Assembly: GCA_964556885.1 (NCBI GenBank)
Contig: CAZKYP010000068.1
Coordinates: 1 to 15,418 of the forward strand
DNA: 15,418 nt
Direction of reading: 5' to 3'
DNA from: CAZKYP01 sp964556885
Lineage (GTDB): Bacteria > Planctomycetota > Phycisphaerae > Sedimentisphaerales > Anaerobacaceae
Each line of letters begins with the position of its first letter. The first letter of the stretch is position 1. Below the pieces are notes generated by a model, which ran no database searches, was not told the origin of the DNA, and saw nothing but the letters and a program-made list of their open reading frames with translations. This document shows, in pieces, positions 7,942 to 15,339 of the stretch. The position numbers and the translations under genes were made by a program.

Positions 7942-8154
7942 ATGAAAAAGCAAATTTTTAACGTACTGGTACTTGTATTGTTTGTTGCGGCAATATTGAT
8001 AATTGGAACCAACACATCATGGGCCTGTAAATCGGCTCAAACTCAAAGTATATTTTCCGAAGATGACCCCAACGATCCGGGACCGGAAGTCGTACTCATG
8101 AGTTTTCAGCCTGTCTATTCCGAAGAAGACCCGAATGATCCCGGCCCCGAGTAA
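7942..8154 (+). CDS. Small secreted acidic protein with DPNDPGPE repeats
   Basis: I do not recognise this 70-residue protein. It begins with a typical signal peptide (MKKQ, then a hydrophobic stretch at 6-22) and a likely cleavage site after SWA (26-28). The next residue is Cys29, but the preceding residues are not a standard lipobox. The mature part is about 42 residues and strongly acidic. It contains SEDDPNDPGPE (39-49) and SEEDPNDPGPE (60-70), 21 residues apart; the second copy ends exactly at the C-terminus. The DxND spacing could suit metal (Ca2+) binding, but that is speculation. An AAGGAT (7930-7935) precedes the ATG. The gene follows PilX-like paralogue 2 by 65 nt and is closed by a strong terminator, so it probably belongs to that transcript. 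Confidence 0.75.
   Translation: MKKQIFNVLVLVLFVAAILIIGTNTSWACKSAQTQSIFSEDDPNDPGPEVVLMSFQPVYSEEDPNDPGPE
8044..8151 (+). repeat. Diverged direct repeat inside the small secreted gene
   Basis: Two 45-bp units (8044-8088 and 8107-8151), 63 bp apart start to start, encode Q(S/P)(I/V)(F/Y)SE(D/E)DPNDPGPE. Over the 11 codons of the core, six codons differ synonymously and one changes Asp to Glu. The protein motif is therefore kept while the DNA has drifted. Confidence 0.8.
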
Positions 8155-8552
8155 TCAGTTAAAAACCGATTATCGAACAAAATATATTTCAGGTACGTTA
8201 TTTTGGAAAAAGTAACGGCTTGAAAATCAAAAGGCCGGGCAAATCCACTCCGGCCTTTTTTCTTATAAAACACCCTGTTATAAGGAGGCTAATCAGGGTT
8301 GGACTGGTAAAAGAATCATTTTCCGATCAAACCATTTATCCATCCCCGTCGGCAAACGCCCGCAACGTAATTGGAATTGCTCATCCTGTAATCGATATTC
8401 CAGGCCGGATAGAATCAATAAATATCATAAAAAACAGAATAAACGGGCCATTTTGTTTGTTTTCGTGCGCTCATTCTCCCGTAGTTTTCGTATAATTTAT
8501 TGTTTATCCTTTTCGTTTTCAGTTATAACCGTGTATTATCTACCTTTTTATA
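8155..8552. other. Spacer between the small secreted gene and lon
   Basis: This 398-bp stretch holds the terminator at 8229-8261. After it come about 290 bp in which I see no convincing gene. A frame from TTG 8220 to 8495 is open, but it starts inside the terminator hairpin, has no ribosome site, and its product resembles nothing I know. A TATAAT at 8491-8496 could be the lon -10 box, but no good -35 lies 16-18 nt upstream. I see no CIRCE element. Confidence 0.5.
8229..8261 (+). terminator. Rho-independent terminator after the PilX-like/secreted peptide module
   Basis: AAAAGGCCGG (8229-8238) and CCGGCCTTTT (8250-8259) form a 10-bp stem with a GC-rich inner half around an 11-nt loop. A run of six T residues follows (8256-8261). 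Confidence 0.92.
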
Positions 8553-11018
8553 ATGGAACTAAAATTTAACAAGACTATGGTAATTGATAATAAGAACATC
8601 TCAGAAATCAGTGGTAATTTCCTAATCGAAGAGATTGAGGACGAACCGGCAACCCTTGACGCATACCTGTACGAAAATAATCCTGCAGGAGAAGAGCAAA
8701 GGAATCTTAAACTGCCGCCGGTAATAGGCATTTTACCTATTCGCAATGTCGTCGCTTATCCCGGTACGGTAACGCCGCTCGCAATAGGCCGCCAAAGAAG
8801 CAAGACCCTGCTCGCTCATACAACACCAAACAAAACCGTAATCGGACTGCTTACACAGCGCAATCCGGAAACCGATTCGCCGGATTTTGACGACCTTTAC
8901 TCGATTGGAACCGCCGCCACCGTCTTGAAAGTTATCAAGCTGCCACAGGGCCAAATTCATATCGTAGTCCATGGTATATGCCGCTTCAAAGTTACTGAAA
9001 AAGTCACTTCGAAGCCCTATATGAAGGCAAAAATCCAGCCGCTACACGTTAAAATAAAGACGACAAAAAAGTTAAAAGCGCTCATCGTCAGCGTTCGTCA
9101 CGCCGCCAACCGCCTGATTGCCCTTAGCCCGAATGTTCCAGAAGAGGCATCCGTATTGCTGGAAAATATCGAAAGCCCGTCCGCCCTCGCTGATTTTCTT
9201 GCGGCGAACCTGAGCATCGAGATTCCCAAAAAACAGCAATTATTAGAAGAGCTCGATGCGGCCAAACGACTCGAACAAATTTCACTAATACTGGCAAACC
9301 AGCTCGAGGTGCTCGAACTAAGCCATAAAATCCAGGGCCGCGTAAAAGAATCCATAGACAAGAACCAGCGGGAATATTTCCTGCAGGAACAGCTCAAGGC
9401 CATCCAAACCGAACTCGGCCAGAAAGACATCAGAACCGACGAGATAAAACAGCTCAGCCAGAATATCGCCAAGGCTAAAATGCCCAAAAAGGTCGAAACC
9501 GAGGCGCTCCGCGAGCTGGACAGACTCAGCAAGATGCATTCCGCTTCGCCGGAATACAGTGTTATCCGCACATACCTGGACTGGGTCTGCGAATTACCCT
9601 GGTCGCTCCAGACCAAAGACCAGCTCGACATCAACAAGGCCCAGCGGATACTGAACGCCGACCATTATGATCTTCGTAAAGTAAAAAAACGCATCCTCGA
9701 ATTCCTTGCCGTCCGCAAGCTGAATCCGAAAGGCAAAAGCCCGATACTCTGCTTCGTAGGGCCGCCCGGCGTCGGCAAAACATCGCTCGGCAAATCAATC
9801 GCACGGGCAATGGGCAGGAAATTCGTCCGCATATCCCTCGGAGGCATCAGGGACGAGGCCGACATCCGTGGGCACCGAAGAACATATATCGGTGCATTAC
9901 CCGGCAGAATATTACAGGAGCTGCGCAAGTGCGGCAGCAAAAATCCGGTATTCATGCTCGACGAGCTTGACAAAATCGGCAGCGACTTCAGGGGCGATCC
10001 CGCAAGCGCCCTGCTCGAAGTTCTCGATCCGGAACAGAATTCCAGCTTCACCGACCATTATCTCGACCAGCCGTTTAACCTGTCGTCTGTAATGTTCATC
10101 GGCACGGCCAATTACACCGAGCCGGTTCCGCCTGCACTGCGGGACCGAATGGAGGTTATCGAACTGCCGGGATATACCGAGACCGAAAAGCTCAACATCG
10201 CAAAGAAATACCTCGGACCCCGCCAGCTCAGGGAAAATGGTTTAAGCAAAAATCGATGTGCCATCAAGGATGAAGCAATACTCGCTATAATCGAAGGCTA
10301 TACACGCGAAGCTGGTGTACGAAACCTCGAAAGGAATATTGCGGCCATCTGCAGGGCCGTCGCAACAAAAGTCGCAAGGAATAAAAAAAGAAAGGCCACC
10401 ATAGATAAAACCGAGCTTTCAAAAATCCTGGGACCGGCCCAGTTCGAATCCGAGCTGGCTATGCGAACCGGTATCCCCGGCGTCGCCACCGCCCTGGCAT
10501 ATACTCCCGTCGGCGGCGAGCTGCTGTTCATAGAATCAGCCTCAATGCCCGGAAAGGGTAATCTGCAACTTACAGGTCAAATCGGAGATGTGATGAAGGA
10601 GAGCGCCCAGGCGGCATTTTCCGTCGTAAAGGCAACTGCGAAAAAGCTGAACATCGACATAGAAAGATTCAGCAAGTTCGACTATCACATTCACGTACCC
10701 GCAGGGGCGATACCCAAGGACGGACCAAGCGCCGGTGTTGCAATTTTCACATCCTTGGTCAGCCTGCTGCTCGATAAGCCGACCCGGCCGGAAGTCGCAA
10801 TGACCGGAGAGATTACCTTACGAGGTATGATTTTACCCATCGGCGGACTTAAAGAAAAAATCCTTGCGGCCAAACAGGCAGGTATAAAAACCGTCATCCT
10901 GCCGGCAAGAAACAAAAAAGACCTGCCCGACGTACCCAAAGAGGCCAAAAAAGGCATGAAATTCGCATTCGTGAAAAATACAACTGAAGCCCTCAAAATC
11001 GCTTTGAATAGTGAATAA
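8553..11018 (+). CDS. lon: ATP-dependent protease Lon (La)
   Basis: Lon is a cytoplasmic AAA+ serine protease that degrades misfolded and some regulatory proteins. The 821 residues include all family parts. An N-terminal substrate-binding LON domain begins near PVIGILPIRNVVAYPG (56-71), and a coiled helical region covers about 225-330. The AAA+ module has Walker A GPPGVGKTS (403-411) and Walker B VFMLDELDK (466-474). The C-terminal protease domain has the Ser726-Lys769 dyad (PKDGPSAG and GGLKEK, 43 residues apart as in E. coli Ser679-Lys722). An extra ~55 residues precede the LON domain, slightly longer than usual. The ATG at 8553 has no Shine-Dalgarno site, and Met9 (8577) is an alternative start. 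The gene converges on the Nudix gene with 27 bp between the stops. No heat-shock operator was recognised upstream. Confidence 0.97.
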   Translation: MELKFNKTMVIDNKNISEISGNFLIEEIEDEPATLDAYLYENNPAGEEQRNLKLPPVIGILPIRNVVAYPGTVTPLAIGRQRSKTLLAHTTPNKTVIGLLTQRNPETDSPDFDDLYSIGTAATVLKVIKLPQGQIHIVVHGICRFKVTEKVTSKPYMKAKIQPLHVKIKTTKKLKALIVSVRHAANRLIALSPNVPEEASVLLENIESPSALADFLAANLSIEIPKKQQLLEELDAAKRLEQISLILANQLEVLELSHKIQGRVKESIDKNQREYFLQEQLKAIQTELGQKDIRTDEIKQLSQNIAKAKMPKKVETEALRELDRLSKMHSASPEYSVIRTYLDWVCELPWSLQTKDQLDINKAQRILNADHYDLRKVKKRILEFLAVRKLNPKGKSPILCFVGPPGVGKTSLGKSIARAMGRKFVRISLGGIRDEADIRGHRRTYIGALPGRILQELRKCGSKNPVFMLDELDKIGSDFRGDPASALLEVLDPEQNSSFTDHYLDQPFNLSSVMFIGTANYTEPVPPALRDRMEVIELPGYTETEKLNIAKKYLGPRQLRENGLSKNRCAIKDEAILAIIEGYTREAGVRNLERNIAAICRAVATKVARNKKRKATIDKTELSKILGPAQFESELAMRTGIPGVATALAYTPVGGELLFIESASMPGKGNLQLTGQIGDVMKESAQAAFSVVKATAKKLNIDIERFSKFDYHIHVPAGAIPKDGPSAGVAIFTSLVSLLLDKPTRPEVAMTGEITLRGMILPIGGLKEKILAAKQAGIKTVILPARNKKDLPDVPKEAKKGMKFAFVKNTTEALKIALNSE

Positions 11019-11045
11019 GCACATTACTTCAAAACGAAGGTATTA

Positions 11046-11576
11046 TTACCCAATACCAAGTGTACGTTTTAATTCCTCGAAACTCATCTGGTCAAAGAAT
11101 TTTTTTATAGACTCGAAGGCAATATCGTCGAATGGAATCTCTGCCGGATCAATTAAGACAAGTTCCTCTATTTCATCGGTGTCAAAACTGGTCGGAAAAG
11201 TATCGATTTTGCAATGGAAGAACAAATCGCATGTGTTATAAGTCACATCTTTGTATTCATAGACGTTTGGACATGAGCCGAGATATGTTAGTTTCCCGAG
11301 TTCCATTTGCAGTTCTTCTCTGATTTCTCTCCGTAAACCATCCTCGGCACTTTCATTCGGATCAATAAAACCGCCCGGCAGGTCCAGCTTGCCTTTGGCC
11401 GGTTCTCTGTTTCTCTTAATCATGATTATTCTTTTGTCGTATTCCAGTATTGCAGCCGCAGCGGCGGCGACATTCTGGAAATAGGTAAATGAACAGGCCG
11501 GGCAACTAAATTTCTTTATATTATCATATCCAATGTCACGTGATCCGCATGAAGGACAATAGTTAAATATTTTCAT
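11046..11576 (-). CDS. Nudix hydrolase with N-terminal zinc ribbon
   Basis: The 176-residue product has a zinc ribbon (Cys7, Cys10, Cys25, Cys28) followed by a Nudix fold. Nudix enzymes hydrolyse a nucleoside diphosphate linked to another group and need Mg2+. The Nudix box is at 69-91: Gly69, Glu75, and the REIREE core at 83-88 carrying the metal-binding glutamates. The usual Gly of EExGU is replaced by Gln90. The ribbon-plus-Nudix order recalls NudC (NADH pyrophosphatase), but the protein is much shorter and lacks the NudC SQPWPFPxS signature. I therefore do not assign a substrate. The start overlaps the end of folP by 14 bp, implying co-transcription and perhaps coupling. A role in pterin pyrophosphate hydrolysis in the folate pathway is possible from context only. 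Confidence 0.88.
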   Translation of the reverse strand: MKIFNYCPSCGSRDIGYDNIKKFSCPACSFTYFQNVAAAAAAILEYDKRIIMIKRNREPAKGKLDLPGGFIDPNESAEDGLRREIREELQMELGKLTYLGSCPNVYEYKDVTYNTCDLFFHCKIDTFPTSFDTDEIEELVLIDPAEIPFDDIAFESIKKFFDQMSFEELKRTLGIG

Positions 11577-12450
11577 CTTTAATATTCCCGACTTGATTGA
11601 CTATTTTCACTACATCTACCATTTCGGCCACATCATGTACACGGACGATAGACACCCCTGCCGCTGCACATAATGCCACCGTCCCGACGGTGCCGAAAAT
11701 CCGTTCGGATGGATTATTTCTGCCGGTGATTTTCCCGATAAAGGCTTTCCGGGAAGTACCCACAAGCACGCGATAGCCGCTGTCGACAAACTTATATATA
11801 TTTTTTAAAAGCAAAAGATTATGCTCCAACGTCTTGCCGAAACCGATACCCGGGTCAACGAAGATTCTCTCTTTCGATATGCCGAACTGCTCGGCCCTCT
11901 TTGCCCTTCTTAAAAGAAATTCCAGGACCTCGCAAACTACATCATCATACTTCGGCTCAGCCTGCATAGTCGCAGGCGTGCCCTGCATGTGCATCAAGAC
12001 GACCGGCACTTTTCGCTCGGCCGCTAATTTCCCCATCCGTTCATCACTCAAAGCAGTTATATCGTTTATTATCCCCGCTCCGACATCCAGAGCCGCCTCG
12101 GCCACATCAACGTTATATGTATCGATGCTAACCGGCACATCTGTCTTTTGACAAAGTGCTTTTATCACTGGAACGACGCGTTTTATCTGCTGGGCTGTCG
12201 AAACCGATTCAGAGCCGGGCCTTGTGGATTCGCCGCCTACATCTATTATCACTGCACCGTCGTTGGCCATCTTCAAGCCATGCTCTATTGCTTTCTCGGC
12301 ATCGAAGAATTGCCCGCCGTCACTAAAGGAATCCGGTGTGACATTCAAAATGCCCATCACAATACAGCCCGCGGAAAAATCCAGTCGTCCACTTGGCCAT
12401 TCGATGACATTTTTATCGCAGCTTTTTGTTTTTACTTGTTTATTTTTCAC
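11563..12450 (-). CDS. folP: Dihydropteroate synthase
   Basis: FolP condenses 6-hydroxymethyl-7,8-dihydropterin pyrophosphate with p-aminobenzoate to give dihydropteroate, and is the target of sulfonamides. The 295 residues form a TIM barrel with the family motifs in order: GILNVTPDSFSDGG (33-46), DVGGESTRPG (70-79), IND (128-130), MHMQGTP (153-159), DPGIGFGKT (199-207), GTSRKAFIG (231-239) and RVHD near the C-terminus. The start is GTG at 12450. The first in-frame ATG (Met32) falls inside the first barrel strand and is too late. It overlaps the end of pdxB by 11 bp and the Nudix gene by 14 bp. No other folate gene is in the window. Confidence 0.96.
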   Translation of the reverse strand: MKNKQVKTKSCDKNVIEWPSGRLDFSAGCIVMGILNVTPDSFSDGGQFFDAEKAIEHGLKMANDGAVIIDVGGESTRPGSESVSTAQQIKRVVPVIKALCQKTDVPVSIDTYNVDVAEAALDVGAGIINDITALSDERMGKLAAERKVPVVLMHMQGTPATMQAEPKYDDVVCEVLEFLLRRAKRAEQFGISKERIFVDPGIGFGKTLEHNLLLLKNIYKFVDSGYRVLVGTSRKAFIGKITGRNNPSERIFGTVGTVALCAAAGVSIVRVHDVAEMVDVVKIVNQVGNIKDENI

Positions 12451-13597
12451 TTTCTACTCTGAATCCGATGCCGCTCAGCATTACGGCTAAATCCGATTTA
12501 CTATCTTCGATAATAATTTTCGTATTCTGAAATTCCCTTCGGACAGGATAATTCTTTCGCAGGCTATCGAAGAATTCACCTCTTTTGTTCGCCGCTGTTT
12601 CTAAAATCCCCCTCATATTCGCATCATCCTTATCGATTCTGTAAACCTTCCGTACAGCCTCCGTCACAATTTTCTGCTGATTGCCTTTGACCGAATCAAT
12701 TATAATTCGGCTCACAGCCGGCTCCGGCAGAAAATCATCAACTTCAAACTCAGGCTTAATTGAGAAATATTCACAGACCGACTTGTATATCATTATCAAG
12801 CCTGCAATCTTGCCGTCCAGGGAATAACCTGCGATATGCGGCGTACCGATATCAACCATTTCAAGCAGTTCAGTTTCGATATTCGGCTCATTTTCCCAGA
12901 CATCGAGCACAACTGCTTTCAGCCGCTCCGATTTTATCGCCGCTTTTAACGCCTTGCCATCAACAACATCGCCGCGCGAGGCATTTATCAAAACACACCC
13001 GGTTTTCAGTGATTCGAAAAAACTTTCATCGGCCAGATGATACGTCTTGTCCTGTCCCTCGAATGTCAACGGTGTGTGAAACGTTATAAAATCACAATCG
13101 AAAAGCTCTTTCAGCGGCAGATATTTTTTATCTCCGGTCTGTCTTTGCAGCGGCGGGTCGTTTAAAAGAACCTTCATCCCCAAAGCGGCACATTTTTTCG
13201 CCACCCTGCTTCCGACATTACCCACGCCTATAACGCCTATCGATCTGCCCTGTAAATCCATTTCATGCTTATTAGCAACCTCAAGCAATCCAGCAATTAC
13301 ATACTCGGCGGCGGAATTTGCGTTGGAGCCAGGCGCGGATGCGAAACCGATCTTGCTGCGTCTAAGAAAATCAGTGTCAATATGCTCGAAACCAATTGTG
13401 GCCGTAGCGACGAAGCGCACCTTACTGCCGGCCAGCAGGTCGACACCGACAGGCGTGATACTGCGAACCAGAAGAATGTCGGCATCGGCGACTACCCATG
13501 GCGTCATTTCCCGACCCCCGACAACGCTCACCTCACCGATGGAAGAAAAACACTCAAGAACATACGGAATATTGGCATCTGCAATTATCTTCATCAT
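12440..13597 (-). CDS. pdxB: Erythronate-4-phosphate dehydrogenase
   Basis: PdxB oxidises 4-phospho-D-erythronate in the DXP-dependent route to pyridoxal phosphate, upstream of SerC, PdxA and PdxJ. The 385 residues comprise a 2-hydroxyacid dehydrogenase core with the NAD motif GVGNVG (124-129) and the catalytic Arg208 (INASRG), Glu237 (WENEP) and His254 (TPHIAGYS). These match the E. coli positions. The C-terminal ~100 residues carry the PdxB-specific dimerisation domain: DDANMRG, then EFFDSLRKNYPVRREF at about 347-362. This separates it from generic D-3-phosphoglycerate dehydrogenases. Two ATG codons are adjacent at the start. It lies 39 bp after the radical SAM gene and overlaps folP, so it is inside an operon. 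Confidence 0.94.
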   Translation of the reverse strand: MMKIIADANIPYVLECFSSIGEVSVVGGREMTPWVVADADILLVRSITPVGVDLLAGSKVRFVATATIGFEHIDTDFLRRSKIGFASAPGSNANSAAEYVIAGLLEVANKHEMDLQGRSIGVIGVGNVGSRVAKKCAALGMKVLLNDPPLQRQTGDKKYLPLKELFDCDFITFHTPLTFEGQDKTYHLADESFFESLKTGCVLINASRGDVVDGKALKAAIKSERLKAVVLDVWENEPNIETELLEMVDIGTPHIAGYSLDGKIAGLIMIYKSVCEYFSIKPEFEVDDFLPEPAVSRIIIDSVKGNQQKIVTEAVRKVYRIDKDDANMRGILETAANKRGEFFDSLRKNYPVRREFQNTKIIIEDSKSDLAVMLSGIGFRVESEK

Positions 13598-13636
13598 TTT
13601 TATCTCACATCATTTCAATCTTCTTTGTTTCCAATA

Positions 13637-14677
13637 TTACGACAACTCAAAGCCCGCAATCTGTGTCCCGCAGTCCGGGCATTTGGAGTCTTTAATGACA
13701 TTGTCGACAATCCTGTAGCCGATGCGTTCGATAAGCATCCGGTGGCAGTTGTAGCAAAAAGTGCTCTCGGTCTTCGTTCCCGGCACATTTCCGAGGTAAA
13801 CATAATGCAGGCCCGCGGACTTACCAATTTCATAGGCTCGTTCGAGACTATCGAGCGTTGTCGGGCTCGAATCGAGATATTGATACTGAGGATGAAACCG
13901 GCTGATGTGCCAGGGGACATCGGGGCCGCAGCTTTCGACTAAAAAGTCAGCAAGTTTTTTCAGCTCTTCCTCGGAATCATTTTCATCTGGAACCAGCAAG
14001 GTTGTAATTTCAAGCCATATATCGGTCTGGTTCGCAATGTAGCTAATCGTATCGAGAACAGGCTGCAATCTCGCCTTGCACAATCGCTTATAAAAATCCT
14101 CGGTGAACGCCTTCAAATCAACGTTTATCCCGTCAAGCCAGCCACGGGCAAAATCAATCGCCTCAGTTGTCATAAAACCGTTACTGACAAAAACATTCTT
14201 CAGACCTCGCTGCCTGGCTATCCGCCCGCAATCATTACAAAGCTCCATGAACACCGTCGGCTCGGTGTATGTATATGCAATACTCTTACATTTATTACGA
14301 ACTGCGGCCTCGACAATATACTCCGGGGCTATCGGCTCGCCATCGATTCGTCCCGTTTCAATTGCGGCCTGGCTAATCTGCCAGTTCTGACAGAATTCGC
14401 ATCGAAAGTTGCATCCCATCGCCGCAATGGAAAAACTACGCGAGCCGGGCTGAAAATGAAATAGCGGCTTTTTCTCGATCGGGTCCGGATTGGCCGAGCA
14501 AACCTTGTCGTAGTTCAGCGAACACAACGTCCCATCGACATTTTTCCGTACACTGCATCGACCAGGCTCACCGGCGCCAATCAAACACCGCCAGTTGCAC
14601 AGTTTACATCGGACCTTGCCGCCCTCCGCCGGCTCCCAAAGCACCGCTTCTTTGTACTGTTCTTTTTTTGACCCCAT
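13637..14677 (-). CDS. amrS: AmrS-type radical SAM protein (AMMECR1/Memo/RadicalSAM family)
   Basis: The 346-residue product belongs to the PflA-like radical SAM family called AmrS, usually found near Memo and AMMECR1 proteins. Its reaction is not established. An N-terminal cysteine cluster (Cys24, Cys27, Cys31, Cys41: CKLCNWRC...GRC) precedes the radical SAM motif Cys89-x3-Cys93-x2-Cys96 (CNFRCEFCQNW). TYTEPTVFMEL and VFVSNGFMT follow, typical of the family. A C-terminal CYNC...CPDC (Cys308, 311, 333, 336) looks like a metal-binding tail. A GTG at 14692 would add five residues but has no ribosome site. The ATG at 14677 has GGAG (plus-strand 14684-14687) 6 nt upstream, so I chose it. Neither Memo nor AMMECR1 is in the window. 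It is the first gene of the probable amrS-pdxB-folP-Nudix operon. Confidence 0.9.
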   Translation of the reverse strand: MGSKKEQYKEAVLWEPAEGGKVRCKLCNWRCLIGAGEPGRCSVRKNVDGTLCSLNYDKVCSANPDPIEKKPLFHFQPGSRSFSIAAMGCNFRCEFCQNWQISQAAIETGRIDGEPIAPEYIVEAAVRNKCKSIAYTYTEPTVFMELCNDCGRIARQRGLKNVFVSNGFMTTEAIDFARGWLDGINVDLKAFTEDFYKRLCKARLQPVLDTISYIANQTDIWLEITTLLVPDENDSEEELKKLADFLVESCGPDVPWHISRFHPQYQYLDSSPTTLDSLERAYEIGKSAGLHYVYLGNVPGTKTESTFCYNCHRMLIERIGYRIVDNVIKDSKCPDCGTQIAGFELS

Positions 14678-14717
14678 ACCTGTCTCCGGCACAAATAAAC
14701 TTTATTAATCCTGCCCC

Positions 14718-14746
14718 AATATATACAATAGTCGGGATAAAATCAA
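14718..14746 (-). promoter_or_regulatory. Candidate sigma-70 promoter of the amrS-pdxB-folP operon
   Basis: On the minus strand TTGATT (14746-14741) and TATATT (14723-14718) are separated by 17 nt, with 4 of 6 and 5 of 6 consensus matches. The start codon lies 40 nt downstream of the -10 box. Confidence 0.5.
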
Positions 14747-14856
14747 TTTTATGAATTGTCTTAATCGTTTTGAACCTGAAATAAACAATAAACTTGAAGG
14801 ATTTCTTAGGGGATACCCAATATAAACATTAATTCGCAAGCGGAGACAATCAACTT

Positions 14857-15327
14857 ATGGCGATACAAGTAAAACTTAACGACATAATCGACGCCCTGGA
14901 CAGCCAATCCTTCGATGTCTGGGCGTTCCTCAATAAAAACACGGGCGAAATCATGCTTATCGGCGAGGAGGAAAAAAACCTCGCCGAGGAAAACGAATTA
15001 ATCGATGATCTGCCCGACTGGCAGAAAGAAGCAATAAAATTTATGCAGGATGTTATGTCGCAATCCAAAAACTGCATCGCCCTGCCGACGAAATTCGATA
15101 TTCACGAATACGGCATAATGAAAAAATTCTGCGCTGATATCGAAGATGAGCAAATATGCGATATCTTCGAAAACCTGATACAGGGCAGCGGGGCCTTCGG
15201 CCGCTTCAAAGACGCCATACACGAACACGGCATTGCAAACGACTGGTACGCATACCGCACGAACGCACTTAAAGAAATCACCATCGAATGGTGCAAAGAA
15301 AACGATATCGAACTCGAAGAGATATAG
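14857..15327 (+). CDS. UPF0158 family protein
   Basis: The 156-residue protein matches the conserved UPF0158 family, whose function is unknown. The C-terminal half carries the family's typical text: LPTKFDIHEYGIMKKFC (about 76-92), then GAFGRFKDAI, then a WY pair (DWYAYR) and IEWCKENDIELE at the end. The N-terminal part (1-60) is a short beta/alpha region with an acidic stretch. No signal peptide or membrane segment is present, so it should be cytoplasmic. A GGAG lies 11 nt before the ATG, which is rather far. The gene is divergent from amrS with a 179-bp shared spacer. I could not pick a convincing promoter on the plus strand. Confidence 0.88.
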   Translation: MAIQVKLNDIIDALDSQSFDVWAFLNKNTGEIMLIGEEEKNLAEENELIDDLPDWQKEAIKFMQDVMSQSKNCIALPTKFDIHEYGIMKKFCADIEDEQICDIFENLIQGSGAFGRFKDAIHEHGIANDWYAYRTNALKEITIEWCKENDIELEEI

Positions 15328-15339
15328 AATTATAACGAA

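Noticed and set aside
8220..8495. Plus-strand open frame of 91 codons before lon
   Set aside because: It begins with TTG at the edge of the terminator hairpin, runs through the terminator stem, lacks a ribosome site and shows no familiar sequence.
9098..9637. Minus-strand open frame (179 codons) inside lon
   Set aside because: It is antisense to the conserved helical region of Lon, and its composition (Ser- and Leu-rich) is typical of a shadow frame.
11019..11045. Bidirectional terminator between lon and the Nudix gene
   Set aside because: Only a 4-bp GGTA/TACC stem is present in the 27-bp gap, with no T run on either side.
13265..13942. Long plus-strand open frame (225 codons) opposite pdxB and amrS
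   Set aside because: It lies wholly antisense to two well-identified genes, has no ribosome site, and its product has no recognisable domain.
13637..14692. Longer GTG start for the radical SAM gene
   Set aside because: No Shine-Dalgarno site precedes the GTG, whereas GGAG sits 6 nt before the ATG at 14677.
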